DNA of 64,000 nt from Deltaproteobacteria bacterium (GCA_016178705.1 JACOST010000014.1:1-64000); one strand, 5' to 3'. Positions 25,021 through 35,767 are shown, counted from the first letter of the stretch. Translations and numbers: made by a program. Notes: generated by a model from the sequence alone, not told the origin.

Positions 25021-27187
25021 CGGTGGGGACGGTCGCTGGCTGCTCGCGCGCAGTCGCGGCTAGCTCGCGATAGGGTACGCGGAGGGATACCGTCGTGCCG
25101 CGTCGTGGTTGTACCGTCACTCGCACGTGGCCGCCGAGCAGGGCGAGCCGGTCGCGCAATACCGCCGGCAGCCACGCCTCGCGCCGCGTGCTCCGCCGCG
25201 AGTCGAAGTGCAGACGGGCGCACAGGTGCCCGTCGCGGATGCTAAGGTGCACCGCGACATCGGCGGGAGACTGGCGCTGCTGCGCGCTAGCCAACACTTC
25301 GCGGATGAGAAACACCAGTTCGTGCGCAATGGTTGCCGGGATGGCTTCCAGCGCGCCACCCGTGACGCTGACGCGCTGACCGCGGCGCGTCACTTCGTGG
25401 GCAAGCGCTTGAACTTCCGCCAACAGGTCCACCGCCGAAGCGTCGTGGTGGCGCAGTCGCGCGACGAATCCCTGCATCGCGAGGAGCTGTTCGCGCAATG
25501 CCGTCTGCAGCGCGGCGAGGTCCGTGTTCCCCACCGGCTGCCCACGCCGCTGGAGCGCGCCCACTTGCATGCTGATGCCGACCAGGGTCTGGAGCACCGT
25601 GTCGTGCAGATCACGGGCGATGCGTTCGCGTTCGCGGTGGCTGGCGAGCTCGCGTTCGTGTTGAGCGGCGTCTCGGTGTAGTTGTGCCTGTTCCAGGCGC
25701 AGCGCGGTCACGTCCGCGATGCTGGCGAGCGTCCGCGCGTCGTGGTGTGCGGTGCCCGCCCCGCTGACCACGATGACGCCTTGCACGCGATCGCCCGCCT
25801 GCAGTGAGGCGAGCAGCGCGGGCCCGCTGCCGGCCCACACCGCGAGCGGTGATTCGCTCGGCAATGTGTGCGCGACGACCGCAGGACCGCTCGCATGTGG
25901 CGCAGCGTCCCACGGGGCGAACGCGCGCACCGGCACCAACGGCGGCCGCGCCGTTCCCGCGCGCGGGCGAAGGTGATCGTCGATCGCCCGCGCAGCCAAT
26001 TCGAGACGCCGTCCCGCGCGATCGCTCAACCACACCGTACACACCGTCGCGCCCAGGGCGAGACGCGCGCGCCGCGCTACCGCCTCGAGGTACGCGTCAC
26101 GTTCAAACGGGTGCGGCGGCACCGCGGCGAGATCGAGCAGAATCCGGGTGCGCTCGAACAGCCGCGCCGCTTCCACCGCAACACCGACTTGCTCCGCGTA
26201 CTGACGCGTTCGATCAATCTGGGCGGCGGTGAAGGCGGTCTCGGGATGATCCGTGATGGCAGCGAGCGCACCGACGACCTGAGTCTGCACGCGCACCGGC
26301 ATCACCAGGAGTCGGCCGACCCGATCGGCGACGAGGTCGATCGGAAACCACTCGGCCAGCACGGTCGGTTCGAGCGTGAAATGGCCCTCGGGTGGAAAGT
26401 TGCGCGGCAGGTGATCGGGGTAGGCCTTCTGGGTAACGATGGCGATGAAATCGTTGGAGACGCCTGCAACCGCCGCCAAGCGCAAGCGCGCCGTGGTCGG
26501 ATCGCGCAGGATCACGCCGCAGGCGCGTGCGGGTATACCGGCGAGCGCACGCTGCGCGAGGCGGGCGAGGACTTCGTGCAGCTCGCTGGACCGTGCCGAC
26601 TCACCCAGGCGATCGGCCAAGGTGACCGCGCTGAGCGCCGCCGCCCGCTCGTACTCGGCCAGTTGGGCGAGCGCGATGGCGGTCGCGGCCATCACCCCCC
26701 AGGGCTCCAGTGCTGCTCGGTTGTGAAGTTGTGCGGCTGGCGTTGGCGCTCGATAGAAGAGACAGGCCAGGCCGTGGAGTCGCCCGGAGTATCGCAACCG
26801 CAACGGCACCGCGTGGACTGAGTGCCAGCCCGCCCACAGCGCGCAACCCGGGATGAGCGCGGCGCCCTCCAGCGTGACGATCGGCGCGGGATTCTGGAGC
26901 AGTCCGTCCACTTCGCGCGACGAACCGCGCGCCAATGTGGAGCGCTTGAAGGCTCGCTGCGCGCCGGCACTGAGTCCACGCGCCGACCCGGGCCGCAATT
27001 CCTCGCGCACGTGATCCCACACGAAGACGCATGTGGCGTCGCAAGCGAACAGATGGACGGCTTCCTCCGCTACGGTATCGAGGGTCTCGGCAACATCGGT
27101 GAACTCGCCGCTGGCACCGTGATCGGAGCCGTGCGCGGGCTCGCCATCGGGCGGAGGGCGCATGATGGTACACAGAGCGCGCCGCAT
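24983..27187 (-). CDS. GAF-domain histidine kinase with degenerate ATPase domain
   Basis: A 734-residue soluble protein with three GAF-like domains (about 30-175, 200-345, 365-500), then a HisKA_3 dimerisation domain with the phospho-acceptor His528 in [18 protein letters not shown]. The C-terminal HATPase region (about 615-706) keeps the overall layout, including [10 protein letters not shown] and [11 protein letters not shown]. But the N-box Asn is Ser (REVLASAQQ) and the D-x-G-x-G box is replaced by FDSRRSTRR. The kinase may be weak or inactive. There is no response regulator next to it, so it is an orphan. The start is uncertain (27187 or 27163). Confidence 0.85.
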   Translation of the reverse strand: MRRALCTIMRPPPDGEPAHGSDHGASGEFTDVAETLDTVAEEAVHLFACDATCVFVWDHVREELRPGSARGLSAGAQRAFKRSTLARGSSREVDGLLQNPAPIVTLEGAALIPGCALWAGWHSVHAVPLRLRYSGRLHGLACLFYRAPTPAAQLHNRAALEPWGVMAATAIALAQLAEYERAAALSAVTLADRLGESARSSELHEVLARLAQRALAGIPARACGVILRDPTTARLRLAAVAGVSNDFIAIVTQKAYPDHLPRNFPPEGHFTLEPTVLAEWFPIDLVADRVGRLLVMPVRVQTQVVGALAAITDHPETAFTAAQIDRTRQYAEQVGVAVEAARLFERTRILLDLAAVPPHPFERDAYLEAVARRARLALGATVCTVWLSDRAGRRLELAARAIDDHLRPRAGTARPPLVPVRAFAPWDAAPHASGPAVVAHTLPSESPLAVWAGSGPALLASLQAGDRVQGVIVVSGAGTAHHDARTLASIADVTALRLEQAQLHRDAAQHERELASHRERERIARDLHDTVLQTLVGISMQVGALQRRGQPVGNTDLAALQTALREQLLAMQGFVARLRHHDASAVDLLAEVQALAHEVTRRGQRVSVTGGALEAIPATIAHELVFLIREVLASAQQRQSPADVAVHLSIRDGHLCARLHFDSRRSTRREAWLPAVLRDRLALLGGHVRVTVQPRRGTTVSLRVPYRELAATAREQPATVPTVTARRASSARRT

Positions 27188-27222
27188 GGCCGATTGTCAA
27201 GCCGAACACTAGGGCCGGCGCG

Positions 27223-29121
27223 CTACACGTCGAGGGTGTCCACTTTCGGGGCCCGTTCCATGATGAAGCGGAAACGCGGCTCGACCTCCTTCCCCATCAG
27301 CGTCTGAATCGTCTGCTCGGTGGCCGCGTCATCGGCGATGCCAACGCGCAGGAGCGCGCGCCGCGCCGGATCGAGCGTGGTCTCTTTCAGCGTCGACGGG
27401 TTCATCTCACCCAAGCCCTTGAAGCGTTGGACGGTGGCCGACTTGCCGTTCGCGGCTGCGAGAACGCGGTCGCGCTCCGCGTCGTCGAGCGCCCACTTGG
27501 TCTCCTTGCCGATGTCGATGCGATAGAGCGGCGGCTGGGCGATGAAGACGAAGCCACCGCGAATCAGCTCCGGCATATGGCGGTAGAAGAAGGTGAGCAG
27601 CAAGGTGCAAATGTGATGACCGTCCGAGTCGGCGTCCATCAACAGGCAGATCTTGTGGTAGCGCAGCTTCGACCGGTCGAAGCTTTTGCCCGCGCCGCAG
27701 CCGAGGGCGGAGACCAAGTCGCTCAACTCCTTGTTGTTGAGCACCTTGCTGGTGGAGGCTTGCTCGGTGTTGAGCACCTTGCCGCGAAGCGGCAGGATGG
27801 CTTGGAACTCACGGGCGCGACCTTGCTTGGCGGAGCCGCCGGCGGAGTCGCCCTCGACGATGAACAGTTCGCTCTCAGCCGGATCGGTCGAGCTGCAGTC
27901 GGCGAGTTTGCCGGGCAAGTTGAGTCGGTGCGAGATCGCGGTCTTGCGCTGCACGCTCTCCACCGCCGCGCGTGAAGCGCTGCGCGCGCGGGCCGCGAGG
28001 ATAACGCGCGAGGCGATCGCGTTGGCGGGCGTTCGGTTCTGCAGCAGATGATTTTCGAGGGCAGTGCGGATGAGATTGTCGATCGGCGCCGTCACCTCGG
28101 AGTTGTTGAGCCGCTCCTTGGTTTGTCCCTGAAACTGCGGTTCCTGAATGTAGATTGAGAGCACCGCGACCACGCCCTCGCGCACGTCCTCAGCGGCGAT
28201 GGTCAACCCCTTGGGCGTCAGGTTCTGCACCGCGAGATAGTTGCGGACGGCTTTGGTCAATCCGTTTCTCAACCCGTTCTCGTGCGTACCGCCTGAGGAG
28301 GTCGGGATGCCATTGACGAAAGAGAGGATGCGCTCCTCGGTCGCTTCGGTCCACGCCACCGCACACTCGATGACGAAGCCGTCTTTGCGCTCGACGTCGA
28401 ACGGCTCCGCGACTTGTTTGTGGCCGCCATCGGCGATCAGCTTCTCGATGTACTCGGCGATGCCGCGCTCGTGGCGAAAGGTCTCGCTCTGCTTGTCGAC
28501 GTGGTTGTCGAACTCCAGCGTGAGGCCACGGTGCAGATACGAGCGGGCTTCGAGGCGTTCGCGAATCAGTGCAGGACTGAATGTCGTCTTGGGAAAGATC
28601 GATGCGTCGGGCGTGAACGTGATGCTGGTGCCACTCCCGCGTGCGGGGGCGCCACGCTTCATCTTGCCGGTCGCCTTGCCGGCGGCAAAGGTCTGCTCCC
28701 AGTGATAGCCGTCACGCTTGACGTTGGCGACGAGCGGAGAGGCGAGGGCGGTCACCACCGACGCGCCGACGCCGTGCAAGCCGCCCGAGTGGAAGTAGTT
28801 CTGGTTCTCGAACTTGCCCCCGGCGTGCAACGTGGTGAGGATCAGCTCCAACGCCGAGCGTTTGTACTTCGGATGCATGTCGACCGGGATGCCGCGGCCG
28901 TTGTCGCTGACGGTCATCGTCTTACCGTCTTTGTGCAACGTGACGACGATCTTGTCGCAGTGCCCGTTCATCGCCTCGTCGACGGCGTTGTCGACCAGCT
29001 CCCAGAGCAAATGATGCAGCCCGGTGACGTCGGTGCCGCCGATATACATCCCCGGCCGCTTGCGCACCGGTTCGAGGCCTTCGAGAACTGTGATGTCTTT
29101 TGCGGTGTACTTCTGCTTCAT
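27223..29121 (-). CDS. parE: DNA topoisomerase IV subunit B
   Basis: A 632-residue GyrB/ParE-type ATPase subunit. The N-terminal GHKL domain shows [22 protein letters not shown] and [12 protein letters not shown]; the Toprim domain shows [14 protein letters not shown] and [10 protein letters not shown], followed by [10 protein letters not shown]. Length and lack of the long GyrB insert favour ParE. Its partner (ParC) is at 54847-57168, not adjacent. The function is ATP-driven decatenation of chromosomes. ATG 29121 fits the family start. Confidence 0.9.
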   Translation of the reverse strand: MKQKYTAKDITVLEGLEPVRKRPGMYIGGTDVTGLHHLLWELVDNAVDEAMNGHCDKIVVTLHKDGKTMTVSDNGRGIPVDMHPKYKRSALELILTTLHAGGKFENQNYFHSGGLHGVGASVVTALASPLVANVKRDGYHWEQTFAAGKATGKMKRGAPARGSGTSITFTPDASIFPKTTFSPALIRERLEARSYLHRGLTLEFDNHVDKQSETFRHERGIAEYIEKLIADGGHKQVAEPFDVERKDGFVIECAVAWTEATEERILSFVNGIPTSSGGTHENGLRNGLTKAVRNYLAVQNLTPKGLTIAAEDVREGVVAVLSIYIQEPQFQGQTKERLNNSEVTAPIDNLIRTALENHLLQNRTPANAIASRVILAARARSASRAAVESVQRKTAISHRLNLPGKLADCSSTDPAESELFIVEGDSAGGSAKQGRAREFQAILPLRGKVLNTEQASTSKVLNNKELSDLVSALGCGAGKSFDRSKLRYHKICLLMDADSDGHHICTLLLTFFYRHMPELIRGGFVFIAQPPLYRIDIGKETKWALDDAERDRVLAAANGKSATVQRFKGLGEMNPSTLKETTLDPARRALLRVGIADDAATEQTIQTLMGKEVEPRFRFIMERAPKVDTLDV

Positions 29122-29511
29122 CAGCCACCCATCCCCACTGCGGAGTTTCTACCACAGCAGCGCACAGATCACAGGGGCGGCATCAGCGTGGGGTCTCACG
29201 ATCGGGTTTGCCGATCGGCTGATGTAAAACTGCGAGGGCGAGGCTCCTGCCGAGCCGCACTGTACAAGCCGAACGGCTCGCCGGGAGGCTCGACCTCCCC
29301 CTGGAGGATTGCAGCCTTCAGGTATGCTTTGTTGGTCGAGAGGTCCCGTGGCCCGCGCAGCGAGCCGACGAGGTCGCCCGCTAGATCGACGCAATTGACG
29401 AATGGTTTGGCGCCGATCGTATTGCCCTCGTTGCATCGAGGCAATACTGGGAGCAAGGTCAGTCGAACCTCTCGACGACAGCGCGCCGCGGCCTGAGCAC
29501 TCGATTGCCCA
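29122..29511. other. 390-base intergenic region with dispersed-repeat-like block
   Basis: This gap separates parE from the divergent glycosyltransferase gene and must hold both promoters. Around 29228-29305 is a GC-rich block with GGCGAGGCTCCTGCCGAGCCG and a hairpin around GCCGAACGGC. Similar GGCTCGGCAGGAGCCTCGCC words are dispersed repeats in other GC-rich genomes, so it is likely a mobile repeat. Open frames here look non-coding. Confidence 0.4.
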
Positions 29512-31191
29512 ATGTCTCTCAATCAAGCGTTAGACCGATTCGCCGGCGTTCTCGATCGCCGACCCCTCGTCGTCGCGCTGAGCTTGTTCATCGTCGCCGC
29601 GTCGGCGTATGGCTTTCGGCTGGGGTTGCCCGACATCTATGGAGATGACGAAGCCTTGGACGCGGGCGTGGTGTGGGAAATGGCGGAGAACGATCATTGG
29701 CTCCTGCCGTTTTTCAACGACGAGATGGTCCCGGAAAAACCTCCGCTGTTTTTCTGGCTCGCCGCCGGCGTCGCCCGCATCGGCGGCGTGAGCGAGACCA
29801 CGGTTCGCCTGCCCTCGGTTGTGGCGGCCGCATTGACGGTGATGACGGTTTTCCTGGCCGGCCGGCGGTTGGTGGGGGCCGGGCCTGCGTTCCTCGCCGC
29901 GCTCATCGTGCTCACCGCGCCGATGATGGTGGCGCGGGCGCGCGTCGGCCGCGCCGACATGGTCCTCGTCGCCTGCGCGACCGGCGCTTTCTTTGCGGCC
30001 GCAATCAGCCTCGCGCCCAACGCGGCGCGCCGGCATCGCAACGCGTTCTGGCTGTTGGCCGCGCTCGCGGTGCTGGCGAAGGCGGGCGCGGGGCTTGGCG
30101 TTGTGGCGTGTGGAACAGTGGCGCTGCTACTCGGCGCTCGCAAAGGCCCGCTGCGACTCGCGACGCCGGAAGGCATCATCGGCTTCGTCGTCCTCGCCTT
30201 CAGTTGGCACGTGTTTGCGACTCTGGCGCTCGGTCAGAGTTTTGTTTCGGTGAACCTCTTGCAGCAGAACCTCAACCATCTGGTCGGCGGAATAGATGGC
30301 CCGCCGGTGAAGCGGGGGATCGAGCATCTGCTGAAGCCAACGATCAATCTGATCGGCGGTGTGATGCCGTGGTCGATATTGGGACTGGTCGCCGTTCGCG
30401 GCTGGCGAACGGCATGGAGCACCAACGGCAAGCTCGGCCTGATCTGGGCGGGCGCGGGGCTGGCCTTCTTCTCCGCGGCCGCGAGTCGGCATTCGTACTA
30501 CGTCGCACCACTCGTTCCTCCGCTTGCCCTGTTTCTTGGAACTCTGCTGTGGAACGAAAAGAGCGCGCAACCGCGCGCACCAGTGGTTCGGATCGCGCTG
30601 GTCTCGCTGAGCATCGCGGTGATCGTCGCCATCGTCGGCGTGGTGCTGCTGCGCGCATGGTCGGCAGCCGATTGGGTCGGGATGTCGGTTTCGGATCACA
30701 CGAGGGCCGCCATGCTGTGGGAGTGGTGGTCGCGTCGGTCGGCGCTGGCGGTGGTGCTGCTCGCCGTTTTGGCGGCGGCCTCCATCTTTTCGGTTAGGAT
30801 GACTTGGCGACGGCAAGCCGCGTGGGCGGTTGCGGTCTGTTTGCTCGCCGCAGCCGGCATCCAGGCGATCACCGAAGCGGCCCTGGGAAGCGAAAGCACC
30901 GCGCACTTGTCGCTGAAATCATTTGCCGGCGAAGTCGCGCGGGTCGATGGCCCGGTATACTTCTACGGGCCAGTGATTCGGCAGATCGTCTACCACGCGC
31001 GACGGCACATCCATCACGCGTCGCTCGCTGAGCTGTCGGCTCGGTCCTCTTTCTACCTCATCGCGACCGAGTCAGAGTTGCTGGAGTTGCGCACGCGCTT
31101 GGTTCAACCGGTCGCAGAACTCGCCGCGGGCGACGGCATCGTCAACAACTCCGACGTGGCCCATGTGGTCCTTCTTCGAGTCGACCGATAG
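29512..31191 (+). CDS. GT39/ArnT-like membrane glycosyltransferase
   Basis: A 559-residue polytopic membrane protein. It shows the acidic motif after the first helix (DIYGDDEALDAG), typical of dolichol/undecaprenyl-phosphate-sugar glycosyltransferases (PMT_2/ArnT). It also has PEKPPLFFWLAAG, the usual second-loop motif, and about ten hydrophobic segments, ending with a soluble domain. Such enzymes transfer a lipid-linked sugar to lipid A or other acceptors on the periplasmic face. Acceptor and sugar are not visible. Confidence 0.88.
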   Translation: MSLNQALDRFAGVLDRRPLVVALSLFIVAASAYGFRLGLPDIYGDDEALDAGVVWEMAENDHWLLPFFNDEMVPEKPPLFFWLAAGVARIGGVSETTVRLPSVVAAALTVMTVFLAGRRLVGAGPAFLAALIVLTAPMMVARARVGRADMVLVACATGAFFAAAISLAPNAARRHRNAFWLLAALAVLAKAGAGLGVVACGTVALLLGARKGPLRLATPEGIIGFVVLAFSWHVFATLALGQSFVSVNLLQQNLNHLVGGIDGPPVKRGIEHLLKPTINLIGGVMPWSILGLVAVRGWRTAWSTNGKLGLIWAGAGLAFFSAAASRHSYYVAPLVPPLALFLGTLLWNEKSAQPRAPVVRIALVSLSIAVIVAIVGVVLLRAWSAADWVGMSVSDHTRAAMLWEWWSRRSALAVVLLAVLAAASIFSVRMTWRRQAAWAVAVCLLAAAGIQAITEAALGSESTAHLSLKSFAGEVARVDGPVYFYGPVIRQIVYHARRHIHHASLAELSARSSFYLIATESELLELRTRLVQPVAELAAGDGIVNNSDVAHVVLLRVDR

Positions 31192-31206
31192 CCAACGCGA
31201 AATGGC

Positions 31207-32187
31207 TCACTCTTTTCGGATGAGTGGTGAATCCTCTGGCGCCAGCCGCGTCATCTTGACGCTCTCGTCCCAGAGCGCGCGCGCACGATCGAGGTCGTAC
31301 GACGCATCTGACGACGGCGCGTCGTGCCAGCGTGCGTGCGACGGGAAATACTTTCCCGACGTCCGTTCGAGCGCCGGGTCAAGCACCAGCTTCGCGAGCG
31401 CTGCGCCGGATTTCGGCGCCGGGTTGATGGTGGAGACCAGCGGCGAGAGCAGACGCGCCACGCCGGGCAGAATCCGATCCCAGATGAAGCGCAGAGCGGG
31501 CGGGTAGTCGCGCGCCAGACCGGAGCCCGGCACCAGGCCGGGGTCGAAGGCGTTGACGGTGAGCCGGTGCTCCGCATTCGACAAACCGGCGGCCGCGATC
31601 CGTCGGACGAGTTCGTAAGTGAACCACAGGTTGCAGAGTTTGCTGTTCACGTATGCGAGGCGGCCATCGAATTCGCCCGCACGCGGGCCGCCGGTGACAG
31701 CGAGCGTGTCGAACTCTGCGACCGCAGCCTTCGGCATGCCGGTTCTGAGCTTTGGATCATGCACGCCGGACGCAACGATCACGATGCGCCCAGACTGATT
31801 CCGCAGCAGGCGAGCGAGGAGCAGATTGGTAAGCAAGAAGTGCCCGAGATGATTGACGGCGAATGTGAGTTCATATCCGTCGGTCGAGAGCTGCGGCCCG
31901 GTGTGCATCTGCAGACCTGCGTTGCAGACCAGCGCCCGCAGCGGGACGTTCTGTGCCTCGATCGCATGAGCGAATTGGCGCACGGACGCGAGCGAACCGA
32001 GGTCGAGGCCCATCTCGAACGCGGCGCCGTCGCCACTTTCGGCATTGATCCGCCGTACCGCCTCGACCGACGCTTCGCGGTTTCGACTCGCGACGACGAC
32101 GTGCCACCCTTCACGGGCAAGCTGCCGCGCACACTCGAAGCCGATGCCTGAGTTCCCTCCAGTTACGAGAGCGGTGTCACGACTCAT
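31207..32187 (-). CDS. Short-chain dehydrogenase (retinol dehydrogenase-like)
   Basis: A 326-residue SDR. Cofactor motif TGGNSGIGFE, LVCNAGLQM in the NNAG position, active-site Ser in VIVASGVHD, and YVNSKLCN (Tyr-x-x-x-Lys). It belongs to the WWOX/retinol-dehydrogenase-like branch with a C-terminal extension. The substrate is unknown, likely an alcohol or ketone. It lies 5 bases after the decarboxylase gene on the same strand. ATG 32187 chosen; the longer frame is a shadow. Confidence 0.88.
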   Translation of the reverse strand: MSRDTALVTGGNSGIGFECARQLAREGWHVVVASRNREASVEAVRRINAESGDGAAFEMGLDLGSLASVRQFAHAIEAQNVPLRALVCNAGLQMHTGPQLSTDGYELTFAVNHLGHFLLTNLLLARLLRNQSGRIVIVASGVHDPKLRTGMPKAAVAEFDTLAVTGGPRAGEFDGRLAYVNSKLCNLWFTYELVRRIAAAGLSNAEHRLTVNAFDPGLVPGSGLARDYPPALRFIWDRILPGVARLLSPLVSTINPAPKSGAALAKLVLDPALERTSGKYFPSHARWHDAPSSDASYDLDRARALWDESVKMTRLAPEDSPLIRKE

Positions 32188-32192
32188 GATCT

Positions 32193-33476
32193 CTACAACC
32201 GCTCGAAGCACTCGCGACGCGTGATCTCTTCCACTGTCTCGCGGCGCGACATCAGATAGGGTTGCCCATCCTCTAGCCAGACTTGCGGGGCGCGACCGAT
32301 GGAGACGTAGTTCGAACTCATCGCCACGCCGTACGCACCGGCATCGTGCAGAATCAAAAGATCGCCCCGCTTCGGCGGCGGCAGATCGCGCGGTTGGAGC
32401 AGTTCGTCGGCACCACGGGTGAACACGTCGCCCGATTCGCACAGCGGCCCCGCCACCACGACCGGCGGGCGCGGCGCCTTCGATTCGGCGCCGTGAATGG
32501 TGATGTGATGATACGAGCCGTACATCGCCGGACGAATCAGATCGACGAACCCGGCGTCGACCATCGCGAAGGTGTGGCCAGGACCCTTGTCGTTCGGACG
32601 CGTTGACTTCACGTCGGTGACGCGTGCCACCAACGCGGTGCTCGGCGCCACGACGTAGCGACCGGGCTCGATCTCCAACCGCAACGGCCGTCCGGCGGCC
32701 GCGCTCACGCGCGCCTGCGCGTCGCGCAGACCGCGCGCGAGCGGATTGAGATCGAGCGGCGGCACGTCCGGGTGATACGGATGCGGCAACCCACCGCCGA
32801 GGCCCACCGCTTCGAGCGCCGGATAGTCGCCGACCCGCTCGACGAAGAAGTGCGCCAGCTTGGCCATGTTGGCGGTGAACTCGTCGATCGTCGGTCCACT
32901 ACCGACATGCGCGTGCAACAGTACAATCGGATTGCCGGCCTGCTCCGCGGCGCGGCGAACGCCATCGGCATCGTCGTGCCAAATGCCGTGCTTCGAGCTC
33001 GGACCGCCAGTGTCGACCGCGCTCACGTGCCCGTGGCCAAAGCCGGGATTGAGGCGCACGCCAATCGGGCCCCGATATCCCGCGCTCTGAAGTTCGTCGA
33101 TCATCGCTGGCGAGCCGATGTTGGGGAGGATGCGGTGCTCGACGACGACCGCGAGGGCATTGTCGCGGAACACATCGGCGGTGAAGAGGACGGTGGGCGG
33201 CTGCGTGCCCATCCGGAAGCCCGCCGCGCGGGCGCGCAACACTTCGTTGCCTGACACCGCATCGATCCACAGGCCTTGCGTGGAGATCTCTTCGAGCACG
33301 CGCCGCGTCGAACACGCTTTCATGGCGTAGCGCGCCTGCAGGTGCGGATGATCTGTCAGCCGCTGCACGTCCGCAATCCGCCGCCGCAACACGTCGGCGC
33401 TGGTGATAAAGAACGGTGTACCAACCCGCTGCGCAATCGCCTGCAGATCGACACTCTCGCAAAACGATTCCGGCAT
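32193..33476 (-). CDS. PLP-dependent decarboxylase, diaminopimelate-decarboxylase-like
   Basis: A 427-residue fold-III PLP decarboxylase. The PLP Lys is in ARYAMKACSTR, with HAHVGSGP, a phosphate-binding GLGGGLPHPY, LEIEPGRYVV and the active-site Cys in GPLCESGDVF. This is the pattern of LysA, which makes lysine from meso-diaminopimelate, but related carboxynorspermidine and other decarboxylases look alike. The pairing with an SDR is unusual for lysA. ATG 33476 follows GGAGG. Confidence 0.86.
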   Translation of the reverse strand: MPESFCESVDLQAIAQRVGTPFFITSADVLRRRIADVQRLTDHPHLQARYAMKACSTRRVLEEISTQGLWIDAVSGNEVLRARAAGFRMGTQPPTVLFTADVFRDNALAVVVEHRILPNIGSPAMIDELQSAGYRGPIGVRLNPGFGHGHVSAVDTGGPSSKHGIWHDDADGVRRAAEQAGNPIVLLHAHVGSGPTIDEFTANMAKLAHFFVERVGDYPALEAVGLGGGLPHPYHPDVPPLDLNPLARGLRDAQARVSAAAGRPLRLEIEPGRYVVAPSTALVARVTDVKSTRPNDKGPGHTFAMVDAGFVDLIRPAMYGSYHHITIHGAESKAPRPPVVVAGPLCESGDVFTRGADELLQPRDLPPPKRGDLLILHDAGAYGVAMSSNYVSIGRAPQVWLEDGQPYLMSRRETVEEITRRECFERL

Positions 33477-33659
33477 CGCTCCTCCGTTGGTGCGTCTCGT
33501 AACAATCCCTCTGTGGTGGTGCAAGCCGATCGTCAGAGCCGACAGTGCACACTCGTGGACGCTCGCGTTCGACTGCGGCCCAAATCAGCAAACTTACCCA
33601 ACTTGCTTCTGCCGCTTCATCTCGTATGATCGCCCGCCGCGGCAGGTAGGAGAGGAACG
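33477..33659. other. Intergenic region between divergent genes
   Basis: 183 bases between the decarboxylase and the histidine phosphatase, which are transcribed away from each other. Both promoters should be here; I cannot identify clear boxes. A GGTAGGAGAGGA ribosome site precedes the phosphatase ATG. Confidence 0.4.
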
Positions 33660-34397
33660 ATGGCGAGCACAAGTTTGGAAGAGCGAGAGCGGCGCGGGCG
33701 CGCCAATCTCCCACTCGAGCTAGTGCTCGTGCGCCACGCCGAGCCCGATTGGGATTGGGCACGGGACACCAGCGGCGATCCGCCGCTCACCGCGCTAGGT
33801 CGCCGGCAAGCCGCGGATGTGGCCGCGCACCTCACCACGATGCCGCTCAATGCCTTGTACTGCAGTCCGCTGGCGCGGGCCCGCGAGACGGCGGCAATCA
33901 TCGGCGCCGCACAGCAGCTCGACGCCACTGTGGTCGCAGGGCTCGCTGAGATTCGCGTCCCCATGTTGTCATCGGCGTCGCAAGCCGAAGTGGACGCCTA
34001 CTTCGCCGCCGCGGCGCGGCGCTCGCTGCGTGAGCACTGGGACGGCTTTCCCGGCGGCGAGCCGTTCCGCGAGTTTCACGCGCGCGTCACCGCCGCCTTC
34101 GAGTCGGTCCTGGCGCACTACAACGTGCGGCCGCAGCACGCCGACGAGTTCGCGGTGTGGCACTCCCCCGCGCGGGCGCAAACGTTGCGCGTCGGCGTGG
34201 TCGCGCACGGCGGCACCAACGGCGTGTTGCTCACCCACATGCTCGGTATCGCGTCGGTGCCCTGGGAGTGGATTCGCTTCGAAACCCCGCTGGCCGCATA
34301 CAGTGTGATCGGGCTGCGCGCCATCAACGATCAAGGATACGTGTGGTCACTGCAGCAGTTCGGTCGCCGCGCCGACGATCGCGAGTCCGATTCGTGA
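33660..34397 (+). CDS. Histidine phosphatase superfamily protein
   Basis: A 245-residue phosphoglycerate-mutase-like phosphatase. The catalytic RHG motif is RHAEPDWDW, followed by PLTALGRRQA, CSPLARARETA and the second His in VVAHGGTNG. This is a broad family whose substrates include phosphosugars and cofactor precursors; the target here is unknown. Its TGA overlaps the GTG of the following M24-like gene. Confidence 0.92.
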   Translation: MASTSLEERERRGRANLPLELVLVRHAEPDWDWARDTSGDPPLTALGRRQAADVAAHLTTMPLNALYCSPLARARETAAIIGAAQQLDATVVAGLAEIRVPMLSSASQAEVDAYFAAAARRSLREHWDGFPGGEPFREFHARVTAAFESVLAHYNVRPQHADEFAVWHSPARAQTLRVGVVAHGGTNGVLLTHMLGIASVPWEWIRFETPLAAYSVIGLRAINDQGYVWSLQQFGRRADDRESDS

Positions 34398-35767
34398 GCC
34401 ACGCTCGCAGGCGAATGACTCTCGGCCAATGCGCCACCATCGCCGTGCTGCTGTGGCAGTGTATCGGCTGCAGCGATGGCCTGTTCTCGCACAGCGCGAG
34501 CCGCCGTGGCAGCGACCATCGGCCATGTGCATGGCTACCGGACGAGCATGCGGAATGGCAGTTCCGCCGCAGCGCGGTCGGCGACAAAGTGCGGCGGCTG
34601 GTGCAGCCGGCGTTGCAACGGGCCGAGCTCGACGGGTGGCTGCTGATCGAGCGCGACTACCAACGCGACCCGATGCTCGACAGCTTTGGCTTCACCGAGC
34701 CCGGCGACAAAGCCGTCTTGCTCCTCGATAGCGGCGGGCCGGCGCCGCGCGCCTTCGGCTTCGGTACCGCACCCGCGGTTGTCGCTCAACTGACGGCGTC
34801 CGGACTGTTTGAACAAGTATCGCCGCTCACACCCTCGGCGGTGGAAGATGTGCTCGCGCGCTTTCACCCGCGCCGTATCGGTATCGACTATTCGGCGCGC
34901 ATCGCGCTGGCCGACGGCATCGCGACGGGAACCCGCCAGTTCGCCGCGTGGTTGGTGGGACGTGAGTACGCGGGGACGTTTCGCTCGGCTGAGAACGCAG
35001 TGATCGCGGTGCGGGCCGACCGCACGCCAGACGAAGTCGAACTCGCCAAGCAGGCCGCACGCTGCGCCGCCGAGATCGCCGATCGCGAACTCGCCAACGC
35101 CACACTCAACGCGGGTCGGACCACCGCCACCGAGCTGTCGAGCCGCCTGGCGGCCGCCATTCGCGACGCGCAACTCGAACTTCCTTCCGCGCCGCAGGTG
35201 TCGATCATCCAACTCGCCGATCGCCCGCATCTGGCGTGGCCGTGGGCGGGACCGAACACCGACACGACGATTGTCGCCGGCGATCTCGTCCACATCGAGT
35301 TGAACTTACGCTACGCCGGCGTCGCCGCCACGACCCAGCGCACGGCGTACGTGCGCGGCAGCTGGGAACGCGAGGTGCCTGCCGACGTTCGCCGCGCCTT
35401 CAGTACGATGACGCAAGTGCGGGCCAGCCTCACCCCCCTGTTTCGTGTCGGAGCGACCGGCCGTCAGGTTGCTGCCGACGCGGCGGCGTGGGCGCAGCAG
35501 CAGCACCTCAGCGTCGAGTTAACCGCGCACCCGGTCGGCTACACCGCCCGCGAAGTCGGGACGTTCACCTGCTCCGAACGGCCGTTTGATCCCTACGATC
35601 CGGCCGACACCCTCGCCGACCGGCCGCTACAAGAGCGCGACTTGCAGGCGCTCGCGTTCCACGTCACCGTGTTGCTCGACAACGGCAACCGCCTCACGCT
35701 CTCGGCTGGCGATGTCGGCGAAGTCGGCTTCGGCGGCCTCGCATTGCTCACGCCGCCGAACGATTGA
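34394..35767 (+). CDS. M24-like (aminopeptidase P-fold) lipoprotein lacking metal ligands
   Basis: A 457-residue protein starting at GTG 34394 (ATG 34415 alternative). The N-terminus looks like a lipoprotein signal (IAVLLWQCIGCSDG). The remainder resembles the creatinase/M24 pita-bread fold: residues around HIELNLRYAG and GYTAREVGTF align with metal-site segments. But the two Asp (usually D-x-G...D-x-T-R-T) read ELNLRYAG...TTQRTAY, and the usual His and Glu ligands are not where expected. It is probably a non-catalytic binding protein. Fold assignment is moderate. Confidence 0.7.
   Translation: MSHARRRMTLGQCATIAVLLWQCIGCSDGLFSHSASRRGSDHRPCAWLPDEHAEWQFRRSAVGDKVRRLVQPALQRAELDGWLLIERDYQRDPMLDSFGFTEPGDKAVLLLDSGGPAPRAFGFGTAPAVVAQLTASGLFEQVSPLTPSAVEDVLARFHPRRIGIDYSARIALADGIATGTRQFAAWLVGREYAGTFRSAENAVIAVRADRTPDEVELAKQAARCAAEIADRELANATLNAGRTTATELSSRLAAAIRDAQLELPSAPQVSIIQLADRPHLAWPWAGPNTDTTIVAGDLVHIELNLRYAGVAATTQRTAYVRGSWEREVPADVRRAFSTMTQVRASLTPLFRVGATGRQVAADAAAWAQQQHLSVELTAHPVGYTAREVGTFTCSERPFDPYDPADTLADRPLQERDLQALAFHVTVLLDNGNRLTLSAGDVGEVGFGGLALLTPPND

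Noticed and set aside
29196-29522. Reverse 108-codon frame before the glycosyltransferase
   Set aside because: Composition reflects the repeat block; no ribosome site or homology.
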